Below are positions 34,626 to 45,276 of a stretch of DNA of 64,000 nt, one piece after another (position 1 is the first letter of the stretch; every line of letters starts with the position of its first letter). The translations under genes and the position numbers were made by a program. The DNA is from Puccinellia tenuiflora. Its lineage: Eukaryota > Streptophyta > Magnoliopsida > Poales > Poaceae. The stretch is from positions 62,001 through 126,000 of the forward strand of contig QRDG01001366.1 of assembly GCA_012064385.1 (NCBI GenBank), read 5' to 3'. A model generated the notes under the pieces. It was not told the DNA's origin and ran no database searches. It saw only the letters and a program-made list of their open reading frames with translations.

Positions 34626-35190
34626 TTTCTAAAAAAAAGATCGTCTTGCGACTAGGGATTTTCAATCAGATAGATCAAAGTTAATCCTTTTGTCAACAAT
34701 CACCATTGAAGCTCACGTAGCGTTGCTGGCTGCCGCCGTCGCCGTATTCCGATCGCTTAGCACGTCCTCAACGATTCAAGACGATCGACCGACGTAATCA
34801 GGCGACGACGGCGAGAGTCTCAATCTGCCTCATACACGCAGGAATCAATATTGCCTCATGCATACAGCATGGAGACATCCAAGATGATTGATCGTAGGAA
34901 TCTGACGACGACGGCGATAGTCTCGATCTGCCTGACACACATAGGAAGATGACACTTACATCGACGCATCGTCTCATCTAAGAGCTCGAAGAACCACGGC
35001 TAACTTCATCTGATCTGGAGCTCGCCAGCCCTTTTCTTTTGCGATGACTCTTGGATAGCTTGGTCTTCTAATTCTAGGCCTTCTTCTCGCTATGGCCTTT
35101 TGCAGTGGGAATCATTGACGCCATCCTCCATATTTTTGGGAAGTTATTGTTAACTGATTGTGGATCACAGCATATATACTTTGGGCTAGA
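34626..35190. other. Noncoding stretch, probably rest of the second Helitron
   Basis: Contains GCCGCCGTCGCCGTATTCCG, which resembles 31440-31470 in the first Helitron, and a ~110-bp internal duplication (GACGACGGCGA at about 34803 and 34907). No 3' Helitron hairpin is seen before the poly-C tract. Confidence 0.45.
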
Positions 35191-35191
35191 G

Positions 35192-35213
35192 CCCCCCCCC
35201 CCCCCCCCCCCCC
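35192..35213. repeat. Run of 22 C residues
   Basis: Uninterrupted C tract followed by ACTAGTCCCGGG. Length may be unreliable because such runs are hard to sequence. Confidence 0.7.
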
Positions 35214-35330
35214 ACTAGTCCCGGGTCAGTTACGACCCGGGACAAAAGGCCCCCCCCACGTGGTCCATTCTTGCGCGCCTGGTGGAGGACCTCTAGTCCC
35301 GGTTCGTAATACGAACCGGGACTAGAGTTC
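35212..35330. repeat. CACTA-type subterminal repeats (TAGTCCCGG... motif)
   Basis: Pairs such as CTAGTCCCGGTTCGT/ACGAACCGGGACTAG form hairpins. This AGTCCCGGTT motif is typical of the ends of one grass CACTA group and fits the Ulp1-like gene that follows, which such elements often carry. Confidence 0.6.
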
Positions 35331-35574
35331 TTCCCCGTGGTAGCCTCTGGCTCACCCTTTTTTGTTTTCCCGCCAAATCTCAAATTTAAAACTAATTAAT
35401 TAGAAAACAGAATAATACATATAGCATATCAAAATGTTCATAAAAAAAATATCTATCTGATAAAAATATAATTTATTCTTTATGATAATTAAGAATTTTA
35501 ATTACAGCGAGATCACAACCGGGGCAAAAGCCCGTATAGCTATTCGATTACATGGAGATCATAACCGGGACTAG
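35331..35574. other. Short noncoding stretch
   Basis: AT-rich, with ACCGGGGC and AACCGGGACTAG motifs that continue the CACTA-end pattern. No frame. Confidence 0.4.
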
Positions 35575-36679
35575 CGCCTCTTGTTGACATTGTATTTTCC
35601 CTCAGGGTTTATGACGTGGTTCAGCAAAAATCCCGCAATTTCCTCTTGAAGCGGTATGAAGCGCTCCTTTGGTTGCATTTTACTCCGCATTTTATCCAAC
35701 TATAAAAGAAGGAGATCAATATGAATATCAATCATCATAATAATTATGAATGACACTCAACAATGGTAATAAAATAAAATTGTGAATATATTTGTTCACG
35801 TACCTCTATAAATTTCTATGGATTCCGCTCACTGACCTCCCCGCGAATCCACTCGTAAACGAAGAATCCACACAAATTGGATGACGATGGCTGCCTCTCG
35901 CACTTTACGAGAATAGAATTCAATAAAATAATAATCAAGCATGATATAATGGTATTGAAATTAGAATTAAAGAGATGCGCGGACCTAGCTCGTACTACTT
36001 ACCTTGACTTTATGAAACGAAAGCTCTTTTTGAAAATCACCAGTTGTCATCTCGGTGAAAGCTTTCCAAATCCTGCCCGGCAAAAAAAATGAATAAATGA
36101 GTTATTAGTTACTTGATATCTCAGGAAATGAACAAAAGAGACCGATATAGTGCGATAATGATTGAAATTACTTTTGGAGCACATCTTTAATGATTTGGTA
36201 CTTCTCTTCGGCTATATCCAATGAGTCGTGGAGTTCAACTTTTCCAGCGTCAACTTCAATGATTAGCAGAATGTAATGGAAGCTGCGGACACGATTATAT
36301 ACGTCGGTAACTCATCAGTTGCAACTAATTACATTCGAGTAAGCAAAAATTAATGTGTGCAAGACAGTAACAGTCTTACCCGAAGTTGTAAGGAAACAGT
36401 ATCTTCTTTTTGTAATGTTGCCTTTGTATGAATCTTAGCAAGTTCCTCTCCGTTTCCTGAGGTTATTGTAGTAGCAATTTTTCATTAATTCGTACTGGGT
36501 CAACGAACCCAATGTCAAATATTCTTTTTACGTCACATTCATGACTCTTCATTCTGAATAAATAGCGTAGTGAGCATAATTATAGGCAATAAACGAGATG
36601 TGCTATAGACTTTATTATGGAAACAAATGAATTGAATCACTTGCAGACACTAGTTGCTTTGCACGTGCAACGCACGTCT

Positions 36680-37150
36680 GTAAATGAGCTCAGGAAATTT
36701 CAAACTTGCAATCATCGTGTTGCTTAACTTTCATAATCGACCACTTTTAGAATTACAAAAAACACTTGAATGACCTGCAAACAGTACACATGAAATGTCA
36801 TTTGCTAAATGCAATGCAACCATGATTAAATCGCCTTCATCCAGCTACAAGAGATTCACATCAAAACTGAAATATTTTTGCAAGGAATTATTTAATAGTA
36901 CGTTGCTGCTACTTTGTAGCAGGGATCGATGGGATTAGAAGCTGCGCGGCCATCGGTACATACTACATACGGGAGGATGTAGAAGGAGAGAAAAAACATA
37001 TAGCTTTATAGGGGATAGTGAACGTGCACATGCACGTGCAACGCACGACCGTACAATCGATCAATATATGGTAAATGAGAAAAAACACATAAAATAGAGC
37101 ATTTTCAAGATCAACATCTTGAAAACTGGTAAAGTACATGAAAACTGGTT
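36680..37150. other. Noncoding 3' part of the captured-gene Helitron
   Basis: AT-rich. A second copy of the hairpin core CGTGCAACGCACG lies at 37035-37047, like the one at the element's 3' end, suggesting a second or older Helitron end. Confidence 0.5.
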
Positions 37151-37224
37151 GCTATGTACCGTGTTCTACAAGATCAACATCTTAAAAAGCTTGTACATTC
37201 CATAGTGAGATGGACCTTATATCT

Positions 37225-37375
37225 GTGTTGCCGCTTGCGCCCTTCATTGAGGCACTGCTGTCGAGCAAGTGTCCTGCTTCCCCCGCTTACCGTCGGTGTC
37301 ATTCAAGGGATCAGTGAGCTGCGTGACCTGCTATTCTGGGATAACCCCGAGAAGAAGGCTATCAGGACAACGTAG
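37225..37375 (+). pseudogene. Possible captured exon (VIQGISELRDLLFWDNPEKK)
   Basis: A short plus-strand frame ends with VIQGISELRDLLFWDNPEKK and a stop at about 37373. The piece looks protein-like, but I do not recognise a family. It lies next to the glutaredoxin-like exon, in the opposite orientation, inside the Helitron. Confidence 0.25.
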
Positions 37376-37574
37376 AGCAACATGTCAACCAACAACGATT
37401 GTCGGCTGGAGTTGCCTCCAAACTGGAGCTGGGAGAATGGACTCTCACACATGAGTTGCCGGAGTTGCCTGGGGGGCGGCTCCCTGACAACCAGCGAGTG
37501 CTCTAAGTCACACCCGTCAATAAACAAATAGCATTGTCGCATACGACAAACTAATAATACAATATGAACATGGA

Positions 37575-37663
37575 TGTAGAACACTCCTGGCCGATAAAGC
37601 TCGACGACATATGGGCTCTTTAGTTCAAGTTCCTTGAACACATCCTTTGCCCTTCTACAATGC
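37575..37663 (-). pseudogene. Glutaredoxin-like exon fragment captured by the Helitron
   Basis: After an acceptor (TTTGCAG) the minus strand reads HCRRAKDVFKELELKSPYVV and EL. This matches the segment of plant CPYC-type glutaredoxins just after the active-site Cys-Pro-Tyr-Cys, where the residues are RRAK.VFKEL..PYVVEL. The active-site exon itself and the GSH-binding TVP and GG motifs are not found. Being a single exon inside a Helitron, it is best explained as a captured host gene piece, not a working gene. Confidence 0.5.
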
Positions 37664-37679
37664 CTGCAAATATTGAAAA

Positions 37680-38740
37680 CTTAAACATGACGTTTCTTGC
37701 GACAGTACGGCACAAACTAAATGTGTAAATTATCAGTGCTACAACAGTACAACTACGGATATTATCTGTAGATTCGTTAAACATGATATTCTCGGTAATT
37801 CATCATTCGTATCATCTGCAATATTAGAGCCTTCTCATTTCATATCATCTAAACCATATCAGTACCGTCCCACGTAGCCATACTCCAGTATTCAACTTCA
37901 TACAGACATTTCAGTTTAGCTTCTTTCATTAACCTACTCTGGTGAGCTACCAGATTCAGTTCTACCTGACAAAACCAGCATACTGACCTCATAGAGCACA
38001 GAAGCCCCTCAGCAGGCCACAGTATTACTATCTTTGATCTACCAGCATGAAGAAATTTTTATATACGATATAATATGCATCATAGTACCTCAACCATGTT
38101 TTTATTTGTAAGTAAATTGGGGCCAGGCTAAATGCAGCATATTACATAGCGGGAGATGCAGACATTTAGCATGAGCTATACTACAGTAAAAAAGAACGGT
38201 TTCTAAGAACATTTAAATGGGCATCAGTAAAACCATCAGCTATGCCACAATGCTATTGAACTTTGTTTTGCAACCAACTATATACAATGCATGCACACCG
38301 AGCTAATGTGTCTGATTTTGCAACACACAGTATTGTTACATCTTTAGATGATTCTTATTCTTGGTGCAGATCTCATCATATTAGCTAGAAAATACGCGCA
38401 CACTGAGCTGCTGCATACATGTGTAACAAGTAAAAATTCATCAGTTCTGGACTACTCGATTGCATCATCCAAGTCTCCCACATCCTGATGTCAGAGTCAG
38501 ACAAGATGAAGCTCAACATTCCAATGAAACGGCCATGTAGTTGGTACTGATACACTCTAGTTAGTGTCCAATCGAAATGTATATTAAGCTGTGTAGAATC
38601 TAGAGTGTAGATTATGTAAATAGAGCAATTTCAATGTACCGAAACTCTAACCACACAACCAATTGGTTACTGTACTTGTACACTTTTCCTGATTTAGTGA
38701 AACCAACCCTAAGCTATCAATAGTACGTTACGTAGGAGAA
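37680..38740. other. Intron-like noncoding region in the Helitron
   Basis: AT-rich with no frame of note. It lies between the glutaredoxin-like exon and a GC-rich exon upstream, so it may be the captured intron. Confidence 0.4.
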
Positions 38741-38754
38741 GCAGGGTGAATTAC

Positions 38755-39170
38755 CGAGAGAGCCACAAGGTCAAAGATCTGGTCCGTGAAGGAGAGGAGC
38801 AGCAGGTTCTCGGTTCTATTCTGAGCAGGAGCCGCGCAGCTGGGAGGAGCCACGCATTACCAGGCCGGTCGACAAAATCAATGGCACGTGGAGCAGGGTT
38901 GGGGCGGAGCTCGCCGGTGTTGGACGGGTTTGGACGGAGCAGGCCTGCAAGGTATGGATGTCCGAGGAGGGACGGACAGGGGCGAAGCCGCAGAGCTCGC
39001 CAGCCAGAAACGGATCATGGGCGGAGCGCGACGAGCAGGGATGGCTGGATGGGGGCGCGCAGGTGGCGGAGCCGCGTCTCGTCGACCTCCAACCGCCGCC
39101 GCTGGGGCCGGGTAGCTCGAGATTAGGACGACGGGCCTGGCGACGCGAGCTTGGCAGCGAGAACAATGGC
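38755..39170 (-). pseudogene. GC-rich exon with splice donor, possibly captured first exon
   Basis: On the minus strand the block ends LLLLSFTDQIFDLVALS and then GTAATTC, a plausible donor. The rest of the block is very GC-rich and open in several frames, so the true frame is uncertain. It may be the first exon of the gene whose next exon is the glutaredoxin-like piece, but glutaredoxin N-termini are too variable to test by eye. Confidence 0.3.
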
Positions 39171-39539
39171 GGCGGCGCTGGCGTGAGATTTGTTTTGCGT
39201 TTTGTTTAGGGGTCTGTCTAAATCTCAGCTAGCTGAGAATTAAGCTAGTTGACTGAGAATTAAGCGCTGACTTCAGCTAGCGTACAGTCAATGTCTCTGT
39301 CTACTACCGACGCGAGAAACCGACGCGAGAAAGCAGGCAAATCAAAAGTGCGACGTCCACTAGTTGTTCCGTGGCCATGCTCACTTTTATTTTGCTTAGC
39401 CCAGTTAGTCTAGTGTGCCGCCGTTGCGCTCGCCCCGAAAGTGTACGCGCACATGAATACGTAGATTTTCTGACGAATCATGCAGCCAAAATCCAAGCAT
39501 TTAGGAATATTTTTTTTCCTCTGGTGTAACCACATTTGT

Positions 39540-40960
39540 AACTAGAAAAAAAAATCAGTTACAAGAAAAAAAAGTTGTAACTCCGCATGCAACTCAGCTG
39601 CGACCGCACTTAAATCTGAAAATAGACTCGATTCTAATTTTGAAAAAAGTCACCACAACAAAATAATATCAGTTGCAACTCTACTCGCAACTAGAGAAAT
39701 CTCAGTTGCGACCGCACTTGCAACTGAAAAATAACCCGGGTAATAACATTTTTGAAAAAACCTGCACAGTAAAATAACCTCAGTTGCAACTCTACTTGCA
39801 ACTGGAAAAATCTCTGTTGCGACCGTACTTGCAACTGGAAATAGTTTCAGTTACATTTGTCAGACAGAAAAAACAAAAAAATAATTTCAGTTGCAACTCC
39901 ACTTGCAACTGGAGAAATCTCAGTTGCGGCCACACTTGCAACTGAAAAATAATCCCGGATTTTTTTTTTAATCTTCACAATAAAATAACCTCAGTTGCAA
40001 CTCCACTTGCAAGTGGAAAAAACTCAGTTGCTACCGTACTTGATACTAAAAATAGTTTCAGTTACATTTGTCAGAAATAAAAATCTTCACAACAAAATAA
40101 TCTCAATTGCATCTCCACTTGCAATTGGAGAAATCTACCATACTTGCAACTAAAAATAGTTTCGGTTACATTTATCAAAAAGAAAAATATGCACAACAGA
40201 ATAATCTCAATTGCATCTCCACTTGCAACTAGAGAAATCTTAAAAAATAATTTTAAAAAAATATTCATAAAAAATAATCTCAGTTGCAACTCCCCTTGCA
40301 ACTGGAGAAATCTCAGTTGCAACCGCACTTGCAACTAAAAAATAACCCCGGTTAAAAAAAATAAAAAAATCTCCACAATAAAATAATCTCAGTTGCAACT
40401 CCACTTGCAACTGGAAAAATCTCAGTTGCGACCGTACTTGCAACTGGAAATAGTTTCGGTTACATTTGTCAGAAAGAAAAATCTTCAGAACAATATAATC
40501 TCAATTGCATCTCCACTTGCAATTGGAGAAATATCAGTTGCGACCGTACTTGCAACTAAAAATAGTTTCGGTTACATTTGTCAAAAACAAAAATATGTAC
40601 AACAGAATAATCTCAATTGCATCTCCACTTGCAACTGCAGAAATCTTGAAAAAAAAAATTCTAAATCTTCACGAAAGAAATTTTTAGTTGCAACTCCACT
40701 TGCAACTGGAGAAATCTCAGTTGCGATCGCACTTGCAACTGAAAAATTATCTCGGTTACAATTTTGAGAAAAAAGTCCACAACAAAATAATCTCAGTTAT
40801 AACCCCATTTGCAACTACAAGAATCTCAGTTGCAACCTCACCACAACTGAAAAAATCCAGTTGCCAGCACAACATCAAACTGAAAAAGAAAGTATTTCAA
40901 TAATCTGATTGCAACCGCACATGCAACCGGAAAAAAAATCTTAGTTGCAACCGCAAGTGA
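39540..40960. repeat. Tandem repeat of ~105-112-bp units in the Mutator-like element
   Basis: Units are marked by CAGTTGCAACTCCACTTGCA followed by AGAAATCTCAGTTGCGACCG. At least ten copies are visible. Two unit types, one with AAATAGTTTCGGTTACATTT and one with AAAAATAACCCGG, roughly alternate, giving a higher-order period near 215 bases. Short frames through the array are repeat artefacts. Confidence 0.85.
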
Positions 40961-41149
40961 AGTATTTATAATTTTCAAAAATAAAAATAAAAGATTAAAT
41001 AAAGTAAAAAATATGAAATATAAAACACATATCATTTAAGGTGGTTATGCACAAAATCAAAAAAGAAAATACAAAATAAAACAAAGTGCGAATGTTATAC
41101 AGTAAAAACAATGATAAATAGAAACACAGCAAGCATCTCAATGGCGTGG

Positions 41150-41205
41150 TGGTTACGTACTACAGCCGCTACGCTGAAGGTCCTGTGTTCGAATCTCATT
41201 AAGAG
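41150..41205 (+). other. tRNA-like B-box region in the Mutator-like element
   Basis: TGGCGTGGTGGTTACG and, about 25 bases on, GGTCCTGTGTTCGAATCTC resemble tRNA A and B boxes. No full cloverleaf forms. A similar arrangement is at 19030-19095. Confidence 0.35.
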
Positions 41206-42209
41206 CAATTTCTTTCTTTTCTTGCTGAGCCGGTTGAAAACAACAAAAACGAAATAACAAAACAGCAAAAAGAAAAAAACACGAATCTCCGCGTAGCATC
41301 TAACGGCTGTCGAGTTGACTGAGCTCTAAGTTAGTTCTCAGCTAGCTGAGAATTAGCAAAACCGTTTGTTTAGCGGGGCTCAGGAGTTACGGACGTGGGC
41401 GGTGAGTTTGTCGTTCGGCAGAGTTTCCGTCTGCTCTTTGTAATTGCTAAGTGCACACAGGGAGCGGATTAGATTGATCTTAGCCATTCGACTTAATCGG
41501 TTGGGGCGGATCCGGTGGTGCTGGTTGCCTGTGTACATTTGTTGGGTGTCCGTAAGAAAGAAAATGTTCGCTTGTTTAATAGTAGTATAGAATAGGTACT
41601 GATGATACTCAAGTCGAGGGCATCAAGCTTGTATAACTGATAGAGTTCTTCAAAATCAATCGTCATCTCGTCTTTACCAATGAAATGCTCTTCTGTAATT
41701 TTCACAGGGATCATTCTTCAGTCTTCCTTTACGACTTCCAAGTACCAGTCATGCAGTATTCGCATTTGTGTTGGTAGACGATTGATCTGATCAGGTGGCA
41801 CCAGCGACTTCCCGTATATCCATGGCCATACTCTTCCCAACATAGGCCCCATATCTCCGCCGTCTATTCCCGCTTCCAGTTGAGTAAGAGAACGAAATAC
41901 CAGCGTCTGCAGCAAATACCGCCCTCATATGGGCTGGTACAGCTGCAATGTCCGCCGCCAAGCCCTGATTAGTGGGTAACACCTTGAGCGGGGAGATCGA
42001 CTGTTTTGCCTGTTGTCCGAGCTGGGCAACGTCTCTTTTCCCGCTGGCACTATGTGGTGACCCAGCACACCACTGCATGTTGTAGTGCGCAAGTCGTTGA
42101 CATAACACTCACAGAAGGACTTATCCGTGAATATTACATCCCTCAAAGTAGTACAACAGAAACATAGCAGGTCCAAGGTAACACTATAGGATTACAACAA
42201 TATTTAATA

Positions 42210-43300
42210 CAAAATCTTGAGAACCTCCTTTATATAAAAGCAAGTCTCATACAAATGAAATCCAGAAAAGATCCAATTCATAGCACTAAGCTGGAGATTA
42301 CCTCTAGCTCTATTCCTAATCCACTACTACTATTGTCATAGCCCTAATCTACTCCATCTGGAACATCTTTATCCAGGGTTGTACTCCTCCTTCCAATAGA
42401 TGTTGTCTCCTCCATTGGCAGTGTGGTCTTTGTGTATGCCATTGACACTGCTGTCATTGCCCCTCCATTGCCATGGTTGTCGTCATTCTTCCGTTGGTGA
42501 AGTAGCGGTCAACTCCTTCAAGCTCCACCAGGTCGATTTGATTCCTTGTGGAAGACCTCCTCAACATCGTGATGGATATCTGACATCTCTTTCGATGGCT
42601 CCAAAAGTCTAAGCAGGGGGTCAAATAGGAAGGGGTGAGCAACAGCGTTACTCAGCAAGCTCGGAATATATATAGAGATAAGGTGTTTCATGCACTAGCT
42701 ACTGCCAAAACCTCGGGTCTTTGGCATAGATGCAAGTTTTTGCAAACATTTCTTCAAAGGATAGATTTTATTCTGAAAACTATGTCCCAGCCTCCACCGG
42801 TCTTGTGAATCCAAATGGGACTCTATTCCGGCCTCGATCTCGTAGTTCCATTCCGGGAACACGGTTGTGATATCACAAATTTGTTGTTTGACTCTGCAGA
42901 GTTGCATCACTTTACCCAACAGTTGCCTGGCCTTATATATGCTCTCTTTACACTCCATGAGTGTTATAGCCAAGACTCAGGACATCCAGTCATGTGGAGC
43001 TCTTTCCCTCATAACGCACATCCGCCCCTTTGTGACGCTATAGGTGAAACACGATCACCTCATACCCATCACCCACTCCTAGCTTCCATACCAAACACCC
43101 CGTCGGATGGGAAGTATATGCGCTTCCACGCTGGCAGTCGAACATGACGATTAAACCTGGTACTGGCCTGCCGTAGATGTGCTCATGAGGAAAGAAGCCT
43201 CTGACTGACCCCGCCCATACAAAGTCCGTTGGTTGATGCTTCACTANGACACAAGTGCCCCGTTGGCTTCCCCGACCGTTGCAGCAACTAACCACTAGGA
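42210..43300. other. Probable LTR-derived sequence, family not assigned
   Basis: On the minus strand the segment near 42630-42680 reads GAGCTTGCTGAGTAACGCTG, a phrase I associate with grass Gypsy LTRs, but no LTR ends, PBS or PPT are seen. A 92-codon minus frame (42695-42973) has no recognised motif. One undetermined base (n) lies at 43247. Confidence 0.35.
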
Positions 43301-43913
43301 ACTTATTTTCAACTTAGTAGAATTCATGACACATTAGCATTGTTGACTTAGGTTGTTTAGTTTAGAAAAGTACGGCTCCACGCTTGAATAACACCTCTGC
43401 AGTAATTAGCTCTAACACCATTAACCAACACATTTTAACCATTAGTTATTTTAGTGCCTCAAAACAATTGAAGGGTATCAAATTATCCACATAGTGATCT
43501 ACAAGACTATGCAGGTTTTTCTACTTCATACCACTGCCACATGCATAGCATTTTTCTACCAAGCAACCGAAACAACTCTTCAATAAATATAAGTGAAGAA
43601 CAAGTTAACTTAACAACTAGCAGATCTAAACAAGATAAATGCTAAAAGCGAGAGCTTACTAGAAAACAGACAGTAGCTAAGAATACTCAAAAAGATATAA
43701 GCGAAGCAAAGGAGTATTCAAACGAAAAAGCGGAGCGTGTCTCTCTCCCACACAAATAAAGCTAGAATCCAACAAAGATATGACCAGCAAACAAACAAAC
43801 AAAACTGAAAGTAAAAAGACGCTCCAAGCATAGTATTCAAACTGAAAGTGATAAAAACAAAGTTCAACGAAGACGACCTTATGATAGTCGATGAAGATGA
43901 GGGGATGCCTTGG
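43301..43913 (-). other. AT-rich sequence 3' of the polypurine tracts of an Athila-like element
   Basis: Contains GACGCTCCAAGC near 43820. Noncoding. It may be 3' noncoding or LTR sequence; no TG...CA boundary could be fixed. Confidence 0.4.
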
Positions 43914-43984
43914 GCATCCCCAAGCTTTGACTCTTGATAGTTCTTGATATTCATAGGGGGTGCCATGGGGGCATCCCCAAGCTT
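43914..43984 (-). other. Two polypurine-tract-like motifs (AAGCTTGGGGATGC)
   Basis: The same 14 bases occur at 43914-43927 and 43971-43984 on the minus strand. They resemble the tract at 21017-21030 and fit the 3' end of an Athila-like Gypsy element. Confidence 0.6.
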
Positions 43985-44633
43985 GAGCTTTGATCCATCC
44001 TCGATTTCTTCATATTCCTCTCCTTTGGAACTTAAAAACTCCCTTCACACAAAACTTGTCATAATTTGATTAGAGGGTTAGTGCTCATAAATTAAAATGC
44101 ACATGTGTTCAACTCATGAAAAATTGCAAACCAACTTCATTAGACATTATATACTGTTTACTAAGCCTCAATGTGGCACTCTACCCCTAGAGTATCACAT
44201 ATGACGATGGTAAAGAGACAAATGCAAAATAAAAGCAGAATCTATCAAAATCTGAAACAGTCTGTAAAGATCGAATTTTTCAAGGCACTTCTGAAACTCA
44301 AATCAAAAACCTTAAAACTAACTAAAGATATATAAAATCATCATACTTGATTTCAAAAATTATCAGAAAAAATAAAATTCTGGCGATTTTAGGATTTTCG
44401 TGCAACAGGCGCACAGAATCTGTTTTTGGACAGCAACACAATACCTCGCACTTTCAATGCATTAGAGACTAAACTTGGCACAAAAACCAAAAGAAAAGGA
44501 TACAATGAAGTTGATACATAGGTAATAACTTCATGACTCAATAAAAGCAAAAAGTAAACTGAAAATAAAAGATGGGTTGCCTCCCAACAAGCGCTTTTCT
44601 TTAACGCCTTTTAGCTAGGCGCAATGCCAAATA
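43985..44633 (-). other. 3' noncoding region of the Athila-like element
   Basis: AT-rich. The stretch GGTTGCCTCCCAACAAGCGC near 44576, just after the ORF stop, matches the signature in the pol-less element at 23341. Confidence 0.6.
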
Positions 44634-45276
44634 TCAAGTTTTTTCGGAGGCCTTTGCAACATCAAGAGCATAGCTTGACCTTATGATTGATTCAAAAGGA
44701 AACTTCTTTCTCTTTCTAGGGAAGTGTTCCATCCCTTTTTTAAGGGGGAACTGAAACCTTATATTTCCCTCTTTCGTATCAATAATAGCACCAACAGTTC
44801 TGAAAAACGGTCTTCCCAAAATAATAGGACAAGAAGCATTGCACTCAATATCCATAACAATAAAATCAACGAGAACATAATTATCATTAACAACAATAAG
44901 GACATCATCAACTCTACCCAAAGGTTTCTTTTTAGAAGAATTAGCAAGATGAACATTTAAATAGCACTCTTCCAAAGGATTTAAATCAAGCATATTATAG
45001 AAACTTTTAGGCATAACAGAAACACTTGCACCAAGATCACATAAAGCATTGCAGTCAAAGTCATTTATTTTCATCTTAATAGTGGGTTCCCAACCATCTT
45101 CTAGCTTCCTAGGGATAGATGTTTCAAGCTTTAGTTTTTCTTCCCTAGCCTTGATAAGAGCATCGGTAATGTGTTTGGTAAAGGCAAGATTTATTTTACT
45201 AGCATCCGGTGTCTTAGCAAGTTTTTGTAGGAACTTAATGACTTTGAATAAACTAGGAGGATCCTCCTAGTTTATT
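44634..45276 (-). pseudogene. Gypsy aspartic protease domain, no polymerase downstream
   Basis: The minus frame covers the end of gag and the protease: FTKHITDALIKAREEKLKLE, then MKINDFDCNALCDLGASVSV with the catalytic D.GAS, and ILGRPFFRTVGAIIDTKEG typical of the second half of the fold. It ends at KASEKT and a stop. The retrotransposon protease normally cleaves the Gag-Pol protein. In autonomous elements reverse transcriptase follows; here the 3' noncoding region follows at once, so the element lacks pol or lost it. The upstream side ends at a 30-bp palindrome at 45276. The piece overlaps in content, but not exactly, with the gag at 49773-51132, so the two are different copies. Confidence 0.75.
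45247..45276. repeat. Perfect 30-bp palindrome at an element junction
   Basis: The 15 bases AATAAACTAGGAGGA are followed directly by their exact reverse complement. The left half is gag coding sequence; the right half marks the breakpoint to unrelated LTR sequence. Confidence 0.95.

Larger units (their letters stand above)
39201..41373. mobile_element. Mutator-like element with 9-bp TSD and internal tandem repeats
   Basis: The 9-bp repeats TTTGTTTAG at 39201-39209 and 41365-41373 flank an element of 2155 bases (39210-41364). The ends are inverted relatives: GGGTCTGTCTAAATCTCAGC at the left and, on the minus strand, CGGTTTTGCTAATTCTCAGC at the right, each followed by TAGCTGAGAA. A 9-bp TSD points to the Mutator superfamily. 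There is no transposase. Most of the interior (39540-40960) is a tandem repeat. Confidence 0.8.
36650..41591 (-). mobile_element. Helitron with captured gene fragments, interrupting the Ulp1-like gene
   Basis: On the minus strand it starts TCTATACTACTATTAAAC, a typical Helitron 5' end, and finishes with a short hairpin (ACGTGC-AAC-GCACGT, 36663-36677), nine bases and CTAG at 36650-36653. Removing it joins two exon pieces of the Ulp1-like gene without loss of frame. The flanking base on the 5' side is T rather than the usual A. Without the nested Mutator-like element it is about 2.8 kb. It carries a glutaredoxin-like exon and a GC-rich exon with a good splice donor (38755-39170). No Rep/helicase is seen. 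Confidence 0.75.
35575..42200 (-). pseudogene. Ulp1-like cysteine protease gene of a CACTA element, split by a Helitron
   Basis: Exon-like pieces read right to left: LPTQMRILHDWYLEVVKED and DFEELYQLYKLDALDLSI (41592-42000), IFDIGFVDPVRINEKLLL and LLRFIQRQHYKKKILFPYN (about 36384-36563), FHYILLIIEVDAGKVELHDS (36178-36295), TEMTTGDFQKELSFHK (36005-36078), QPSSSNLCGFFVYEWIRGE (about 35805-35890) and MRSKMQPKERFIPLQEEI (35575-35700). The set matches the C48/Ulp1 fold carried by grass CACTA elements, with catalytic His (HYILL), Asp (HDSL), Gln and Cys (NLCG) all present. It is dead: in-frame stops lie before MIPVK, after KLLLQ and after SERNP, and a Helitron sits within the STY-Cys codons at 41591/36649. 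No Tnp2 transposase lies in the window. Confidence 0.75.

Noticed and set aside
38746..39209. 126-codon plus-strand and 116-codon minus-strand genes
   Set aside because: GC-rich block open in both strands. Only the short stretch with a splice donor on the minus strand is worth noting.
39540..40960. CRISPR-like or coding repeat protein
   Set aside because: The ~110-bp units have no spacer pattern, and the frames change phase between units. It is a tandem repeat in a Mutator-like element.
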